The translations under genes were made by a program, and so were the position numbers. The notes under the pieces were generated by a model, which did no database searches, was not told where the DNA came from, and worked only from the letters and a program-made list of their open reading frames with translations. From the NCBI GenBank assembly GCA_973895155.1, contig OZ316892.1, positions 29,822,001-29,886,000 of the forward strand: DNA of 64,000 bases, given 5' to 3'. Shown here one piece after another: positions 57,491-64,000 of the stretch (its first letter is position 1; every line of letters begins with the position of its first letter). The stretch is from Marsupella aquatica (lineage: Eukaryota; Marchantiophyta).

Positions 57491-58122
57491 ACCATAATCT
57501 TCTTTTCTGATTGTTTCTATCTACGGCTTTCTCTTTGGCTCACTCAATTCCGTTTCACTGTCACATTCATTTCGCCATCCCAGTGTCCAAACCAATTTCT
57601 CGTCGCTGCCCATTCGATTCCTCATCTCAATCTGTATTTCCCTCACCTACCACTCCTGACCAGGGCATAAACTTTCTCTTTTGAAAAACTGCCTGTTACC
57701 TACAATTGCCAGCTTTCGTTTCACAGTAAATTCCTCCTTGCACTGTTGGCGTCAGTGACCAATTCTCCATTTTCCAGCTCCCAACAGCCCAACTAGAACC
57801 ACCTTAGAGGCAGCGTTACCCACCTTCGAGATCTCAACATCACATCACAAACTACCATGGTAACAAGACATGCCCACTACACTGGATTTGTATACACACT
57901 GCCTCGCATACAACGGTCACGTACTGGTGACTTGCAATAACATTCTCTAACTACATCTAGTGAACACCTACGAGGCCCGGAAGGCTTCTCAAAGAATTGA
58001 AGATCACATCAAGCAAGTGTGACCTGAATACCAACGCTACTAGTGACAGCGCCAATTTCAATCGGACGACGAGGCAAAGAGGTGTACTGAGGAGTTTGGA
58101 AAGTGACCCAGGATCGTAAATG

Positions 58123-60017
58123 TCATACTGTTCGCCGGGCAAAAGTAAGATAACCCGTGTGTCCTTTGGTTTCTGCTTCTGGGCATGCAACGATTGAAGA
58201 CCTGTGTGCCAAAGACTCTTCTCCTCTACTTCTCACTTTCTTAAGACGGCCCTTCACAAAACTTTCTTTTACAGTCAGCACCGAATCAGATGTTTTCTTC
58301 AACTCAGATGAAAGGTTTGTCCCTTCAGAGCAATCTAGTGAGACCATTGTTTTGATAGAGATCTTTTCAGTCATGACTTCTGTGCCCTTAACTTCCCCTG
58401 GGCACATGCGTTTATGAGGTGGTGAATTGAATGGGCTACTCGGCGCACCTCCACTACCAAAACTTGTCCCGAAGAACTCCTCGTGTACTTCATAGGTCCG
58501 TTGAAGCACTTCAAACGTCCTTAGGTCTGAACAAGCACCGAGCAATGAGGAGATAAGCTTGTGACGAATAGTGAGGAAAACAACCAAGAATCTACATCCA
58601 AATAATTCACCAAGACAATGAAAAGTCTGGTGACCCAATCATTATAAAACTCTAAGATGTGAGTCAAAAATAAAACTGCCACTGAACGTAGGATTAGTAA
58701 AGCTACCCGGGCCAGGCCAAACAAAGAGAGAGGGCTGCATGGCAGAGATTAGAAACGGCGATACCTCTAAATTCAGTTCGAGTGAGAGCTTCACAAGTTT
58801 TCTGGACCTGCTCTATACAGGGAGAGAAGGAGCATAATGGAGCATCTCCTCTCAAGAGCTTGACAGCTGAAGGAACAGCAGTCCATGGTTGTGGCAGATC
58901 TAGGAATATTGCATCAACTTCCCCTGAAAACTGCAGGGGAAAGCCTTCCCCTTGAATATCCCGCACACCAACTGTGACCAAGCTGCTCAAGCCGTTTCTT
59001 TCAAAGTCTTTCCTGTGCAGAAATCAATAAATAAGTTAACCACGAACACTGATCACACAATTTGTCATAGTCCCCTGATCAATCATTTTCAGGAAACTTA
59101 AGGTTTTCCTAAGCATGACCTCAATCCTGGCCCTGAACACCCGTTCTCAGAACGATACTGTCTTTGGGTTTAGATACCACAGGTAGAGCTCATCAAACCC
59201 CTAGAGCTCAACAGCACACGCAAGACAACAAACTGAATTTCATACATTCATTTAGAAGATCAGTCGCATACAAGCCGCAAAGTGTCGACGTGTCTCAGGC
59301 TATTCGATGACCGGTGAATGCCTAGAACAGGACACTGGATGAAGTGCAATGAGAAAATGAATAAGAAAATGAGATGAGGAAACGAATGGGCCACAGCGAC
59401 GAGAAAATGGTTGGGGGACTGGGATGGCGAAATGAATGTGACAGTGAACCAGAATTGACTGAGCCAGAGAGATTCCAGGTAGATAGAAACAATCAGGAAA
59501 CAACGAATGCATTTGTAGGCTCTAAGGACCCAGTTTGAGAGGGGCCATAAGAGAGAGGGAGTACTCACCGGGCAGCTTCCGCACGTTGCTCGTGGAAATC
59601 GAAGGAGAAGATGTGGCCAGAGGGAGCAACAGCCCTCGCTAGAGCAGTCGTGAGAGAGCCACTCCCCGTGCCGGACTCCAGAACGACACAGCCGGGCCGG
59701 ACCTCTAAGTAGGCCAGCACAAAGCTGATGTCGGCAATATACAGAATTTGCGTCCGGTGGGTCAGCACGAGCGTCCAGAGCTGAGGAGTGGGGGCCAGCA
59801 AGTGCACAAATCCACCCTTCTTGCTCGCCACTTTGCAGCCGAAAGGCCTCCCAATCCAGTCATCGTGCATGAAGAGGCCGTAGCGGTTCTGGAACTCGCC
59901 ACTCTTCACCACAGTCACGGCCTTCATGCACTTGTGGCTCTCATACACGATCACGAGGTCCCCGTCCTTTACCAGCCTGTTGCCGGGACCTCTCTCGGCC
60001 ACCGCCATCGGCAGCAT
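58123..60017 (-). CDS. TRM61: tRNA (adenine-58-N1)-methyltransferase catalytic subunit TRM61
   Basis: Three exons, 60017-59569 (449 bp), 59012-58765 (248 bp) and 58526-58123 (404 bp), have GT/AG borders and compatible phases, giving 366 residues. The start MLPMAVAERG fits the short N terminus of plant homologues. The protein begins with the beta-barrel domain (VKDGDLVIVYE), followed by the Rossmann fold: VVLESGTGSGSLTTALARAV (residues 112-131, SAM-binding motif I), FDFHEQRAEAARKDFE, DAIFLDLPQPW and CSFSPCIEQVQKTCEAL. The end GHTGYLTFARRTV is the usual terminal strand. The enzyme, with non-catalytic TRM6, methylates A58 in the T-loop of tRNAs in the nucleus, including initiator tRNA. Between residues of exon 3 there is a long polar insertion before the terminal strand, as in plant homologues. 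Confidence 0.95.
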
Positions 60018-61349
60018 TGCTCTGCACCTTCTCAATCACATCACCTGGTCTCTTCAGAATCGCTTCCTTGTCTCTAAACCCTCCTCCCGATCAGTTAAGA
60101 TTTGCTCTCGTCGTCATTTCTAAGCTCGACATCTCCCGGCCTCGTCCGTCTTCTCGCCTCTCGATCCCATCGCTGATGATCATCAATTTCGTACCCATTC
60201 TTTCTTCTCCTCTCCTCACGATCTCCTCACGATCTGCCACAGCCTCTCGAATACACCCTATTCGAAAGCCATTCGATGGGTGGAAGGCAAGAGCTGTCAC
60301 GGCAGGAAGGTAGCTCGCAGCACAGGAGAAATTTCTTCTCCCTTAAATCCTAGAACTCAAGGATCTGCAATTCAAGGTAGACAATCGAGCTCCTTCTCAA
60401 GCGTCTCTTACGCTAAAATGGCCAAACTTCTCGAAACTCAGCCATTTCACTAGCTGATGCGAGATTGCGAGATTGTGCCATAATGAAACTTTCAAACAAA
60501 AAGTCAAAAACCAAGTTCCGTCCCAAGCATATGTTTCCACTGATAAGCTCCCTCCCTTCCTCACGAAAACAGTGCGAATTGGAGACCTGACGTCCGTATA
60601 CGAAAACCCCAGCTTGCGGACTATGAGTTTCTGTGAACCATATGTATGTCACATTCCCAAACTATAGAAGTGCGGGTTCTAGCATGTTTAGTTCCATCTA
60701 TGCGTTTGCAGGGAAGCAGAATTGATAAGCAAGCACCCACATTTCATCTGGTTTGCCAGGACTAAGATGTAAGAATCCAAGCAATATTATCATCATCTTA
60801 TCTATAATATCAATAACAAGCAATAACCTCATCTATAGAACATCTTTTTGTATATCTTTCCAAATTATCAAACATTGCAATATCTTTGAGAAACTGAGTT
60901 CATTTGGTTTTTGACCATCGACTCAACTACTGGAGGTGTTATAAGTACAATATGAAGCATCCACTGTAGTCACAATTCCATTCACCACAAAGGCCTTACA
61001 GGTTCCTAATGACCTATATAACATAAATATACATTAACTTTTCTTCTCTTCTTAGTGAACTCTGGAAAACAGGTCACAGGCTGGTGGGAGAAGGTTACTG
61101 GGAGGATCAACCCAAACTTGCCAGCATTCCTGATTTGACGACATGGTACCCTTTTTTTTCTTTTCTTTTTAAAAACACATTCATGTGTCCAATAGCATCA
61201 AGGTCTCATAGTCAACCCATTGGTGCTTGAGAATCAACTTATACCCCCGGCTTGAAGTTCCGACTTCTTACTAAACTTTTATATTTCATGCGTGTCAATC
61301 CGTTCTCAAATGTCTTACACTACATTTACACTATATGCATGAGCATAAG

Positions 61350-61432
61350 AATGAGCAACATGAAAGGATGAGCAACTGTGAAAGGATGAGCAACTGTAAA
61401 AGGATGAGCAACTGTGAAAGGATGAGCAACTT
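61350..61432. repeat. Minisatellite, about 19 bp unit
   Basis: gaaaggatgagcaactgt is repeated four to five times (first copy gaatgagcaac at 61,349, last gatgagcaacttgcc). Confidence 0.9.
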
Positions 61433-61579
61433 GCCAGACTAAATGGGTAGCTACGGAGGCAACCGTGCCAAAGGCGCAGAAAATTTAACAGCAGAATGAA
61501 TGTATGCCATGTGACTCTGGTTTAAACTGTAATTTTCGACTTGAAAATTCTAATTATGTTCATACTAGCATGTCGGTTG

Positions 61580-61805
61580 ATTTGCTGGCGGTCGAATAAA
61601 ACGTTTCGATTTAAAGTAAACTGGGCACAAGTCCGTTCAAGAGATTACAGTATATTCCTCAACGGAATGGATTTTATTCACATGCGGCGGTCGAATAAAA
61701 AGTCTCGATTTAAAGAATACTGGGTACAATCCGATTCAAGAGATTACAGTACAACTATCACTGGATTTGAAGAACATTCAGTACAAGTCGATCACGAGAC
61801 TACAC
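61580..61805. repeat. Two to three diverged copies of a ~105 bp unit next to the AKR stop
   Basis: ggcggtcgaataaaa.gt.tc then gatttaaag.a.actgggcacaa and ttcaagagattacagta occurs at about 61,586-61,650 and 61,687-61,752, and a partial third (cagtacaagtcgatcacgag) at about 61,778. It lies in the 3' flank of the AKR gene. Confidence 0.8.
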
Positions 61806-61828
61806 TATAACCCTCAATAAGGAGTTCG

Positions 61829-63435
61829 TCACTCTTCACTGTCGTCAAACAACTCCTCGTAAGTCTTGTATTGACCCTTGTAAACAAATGCATTTGCAAC
61901 AAATTTTTGCTGCTTTTGTATACCCTTGATTTTCTCCAAGTCATCCTCGTCCAGGGACCAGCTAAAGATGTCAGCATTTTGAGCCAATCTCTTCTCATTA
62001 TAACTTTTACCCACGACACTTGCTCCTTGTTCTATAATCCAGCGCAGTGAAATCTGCCAGCCATGACTTCGGGTTAGCATTACCAGCTCCTTTCAACAGA
62101 AAATTTGCAATCATTGTCGATATAAATAGCAGCAGGTATCGAGTATTCCAACGAGGTAAAACTCACCTGCGCTGTCGACTTTCCGTGTTTGGCAGCTATC
62201 TCTACCAGAACTGGGTTTTCCAAAACACTAGTGCTTCGGTCGCTATATATTTGTCCAGGGGCTCCAAAAGGTGAATATGCAGTCACATGAATCCCTTTCC
62301 TCTTGCAGTAGTCTAAAAGCTTCTTTTGCTGAAAAAGTGGGTGCAACTCAACCTGTAATGCATGGCACAGTCAGATAACCTTCTGACTTCGATATTCGCT
62401 CAATTGTCAAGTTCAAACGTCTATGTTCTCCTCAGAGTATAGAAGAGGACGCACCAAAAAATCGAATAAAGCGGAGTCCAGGAGGCATTAGAGTGGAGCA
62501 CAATAAATGAAGGCAACATAATATCTAAGATACAGTTTTTCTGGTTTTACTCAAGGAACACACAACACGATCGTCAATTCTATCTCACTCACCCCTTCGA
62601 AAATTCAGATGTGCTCACGTATGGATCAGAACACTTGTCACCAAATGAATTTTGGGAAAACATTCAAAAAAGTGCTCTATTGAAGGAACAAACCTGATTA
62701 ACAGCAGGAACACTTCCCGTAAGAGCTAACATCTCTTGCAGCCTCTTTACACTGAAGTTGCTGACTCCAATCGCCTTTGTCAATCCTTGTTCTTTCAGCT
62801 TTTCCATTTCCAACCAAACTCCTTTGAGGTCTAAGGGAAGGACATCCTCTTCTTTTAAGTTCTCAGTGTCGGCCTCTGGTCGTGTTCTTAATAGATGATG
62901 TATCAAGTATAAGTCCACATACTCCAACCCGAGGTTTTTAAGGCTCCTGTGAAAGGCAGCGGAAACTTGTTCTGGGCTCATATCAGTCACCCAAATTTTG
63001 CTTGTCACAAATACCTCCTCTCGTTTCAAAAGTCCAGTGTTGAAAGCCTCATGAAGACATTTTCCTAGCAGCTCCTCTGTTTGATACTTAGATGCAGTAT
63101 CGAAATGCCTATACCCAGCCTGCCATAGCAATCGATTACATACATTACAAACAGTATCCAAATGCCATAGCCCGCCTGCCATATCAATCAACTACATTCA
63201 TTACAAACAACAAATCACGATTGGTCACAAAGTCTCGGATGGATAATTGCATGGAAGTAACATACACTAAAATTATTGCATATTTGTTGGAAGATTCGTT
63301 GCCTACCTTAAGAGCATTGTGTGTGCCTCTCATCGCTTCCTCGTCGGATTCAGAGAATGCAACAGTGCCATTTCCAAGGGCAGGAATCTCTGTGCCCGAG
63401 TATAGTTTGTACTTAACTTCTCCTGGAATGCCCAT
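61829..63435 (-). CDS. NADPH-dependent aldo-keto reductase
   Basis: Four exons, 63435-63307 (43 codons), 63119-62694 (142), 62352-62167 (62) and 62053-61829 (75 with stop), all phase 0 with GT/AG borders, give 321 residues, the normal length of a single-domain AKR barrel. The catalytic tetrad is complete: D50 and Y55 in HFDTASKY, K84 in FVTSKIW, H117 in DLYLIHH. NADPH-binding motifs VGKSYNEKRLAQN and ISLRWIIEQGAS are present near the end, and GVSNFSVKRLQE marks helix 5. It would reduce aldehydes or ketones in the cytosol; the closest style is plant AKR4-type enzymes, but substrate is not readable. H118 replaces the usual Trp-Pro after the catalytic His. Its second exon begins within a 57-bp tandem duplication. 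Confidence 0.95.
63095..63207. repeat. 57-bp tandem duplication across an AKR splice acceptor
   Basis: cagtat.gaaatgcc.ata.cc followed by gcctgccata.caatc.a and the .acattacaaa end occurs at 63,095-63,151 and 63,152-63,207. The first copy contains the true 3' splice site and the first eight codons of AKR exon 2; the second is an intronic copy with the same acceptor 56 bases upstream on the minus strand. Confidence 0.85.
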
Positions 63436-64000
63436 TTCAGAGAACTCTCAACAAAAATCCGGCTGGAATACCTGCATTAGTCCAACTAGTTTGAATCCCA
63501 CTCAAGACATTTATCACATAAAGACAGGACCAAGAGTGCATGTCAAAGACCCTAAACATCCCTCCCTGTGGACCAAGTCCCCCAAGGTTGTGTGGACCAA
63601 GTCCCCCAGGGTTGTCTGTGACCAGATAAAGAAGACAAAGATATACCCGATGTAGGTGAAACCGAAGAACTCAAACCAAGAAATTTTAGAGATTCGAATT
63701 TCGCATTTCTGTCAAAGAACTTCGTCACCACACCCTAAACTTCAACAGGAAGAAGTTAATCGAAACTAGGACTAATCGAAACAGGACGACTAATCAACTT
63801 GGTTCGCTAGCATTATCAACAAGACTGGCAAGACCGGGGAACGCAGAACAAGAGACAATACTATCTCGAGAATGTCCATTCTCGAACGTCACATCCTCTC
63901 ACATGTACAAGTCCGAGAAAGAACACGAGTAACTCCACTCGGCTCCGTCGCTGACGTGAACTGAATAAACTCCAAACCCCTCGACATTTTCAGATGAGCA
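63436..64000. other. Upstream region of the AKR gene
   Basis: This is the probable promoter and 5' UTR of the AKR gene. It contains a 24-bp direct duplication (gtggaccaagtcccccaagg and gtggaccaagtcccccaggg at 63,569 and 63,593). No gene is seen to the end of the window. Confidence 0.5.

Larger units (their letters stand above)
55210..58122. other. Spacer between SGPP and TRM61 genes
   Basis: This contains the promoter of the phosphatase gene at its left end, the 3' UTR of TRM61 at its right end and minisatellite DNA between (listed separately). Short frames are not protein-like. Confidence 0.45.
60018..61828. other. Spacer between TRM61 and AKR genes
   Basis: The left 400 bp, C/T-rich on the plus strand, should be the TRM61 promoter and 5' UTR. 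The remainder is AT-rich with two tandem arrays (listed separately). There is no convincing gene. Confidence 0.45.

Noticed and set aside
59748-60313. Plus-strand frames over TRM61 exon 1 and its promoter
   Set aside because: The first part is antisense to the methyltransferase exon; the second is a Ser/Pro-rich translation of a pyrimidine-rich leader with no homologue I recognise.

Overview
The window is nuclear DNA of a land plant. Evidence is a set of typical plant genes: an XH-domain (IDN2/FDM-type) family, a carotenoid cleavage dioxygenase, a DUF716/TMEM45 membrane protein, an SGPP-type sugar phosphatase and an AKR4-like aldo-keto reductase. Several have short GT-AG introns, gene density is low, spacers are AT-rich, and degraded transposons are abundant. 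A non-seed plant (bryophyte or lycophyte grade) is my best guess, from the short introns, an intronless CCD1-like gene and a LINE fragment with a restriction-like endonuclease. No marker here fixes the species.

Layout. (1) About 1-32,650 is dominated by an old local segmental duplication. Three units each carry a minus-strand gene encoding a coiled coil plus an XH domain: unit I about 1-7,260, unit II about 7,590-17,460, unit III about 20,577-32,650. Non-coding DNA around these genes is also shared between units, so whole segments were copied. The units differ by later insertions: a 1.09 kb Mutator-like element with 214-bp terminal inverted repeats in unit III, a MITE of about 190 bp in unit II, AT-rich insertions in units I and II, and many local tandem duplications. 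(2) Between units II and III lie a dead receptor-like kinase fragment and a small U-box-like gene whose 5' flank is also duplicated before the kinase fragment. (3) 34.0-39.6 kb holds an intronless CCD1-like gene (+) and a single-exon TMEM45-like gene (-). (4) 41-52.8 kb is a gene-poor repeat zone: the C-terminal end of an RLE-type LINE, a long imperfect hairpin, degenerate ACATCTT-rich repeats, a possible tRNA-derived SINE, a frameshifted orphan ORF and several minisatellites. (5) 52.9-63.4 kb carries three multi-exon minus-strand genes whose exons I could assemble in frame: an SGPP-like HAD phosphatase (with a probable extra plastid-targeting first exon), the tRNA m1A58 methyltransferase catalytic subunit TRM61, and an aldo-keto reductase.

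The intact genes look like independent housekeeping or metabolic genes and not a pathway. The functional theme of the left half is local expansion of XH-domain genes. In other plants this family acts in RNA-directed DNA methylation. The copies here lack any visible XS or zf-XS domain, and at least two have an unclear splice junction.
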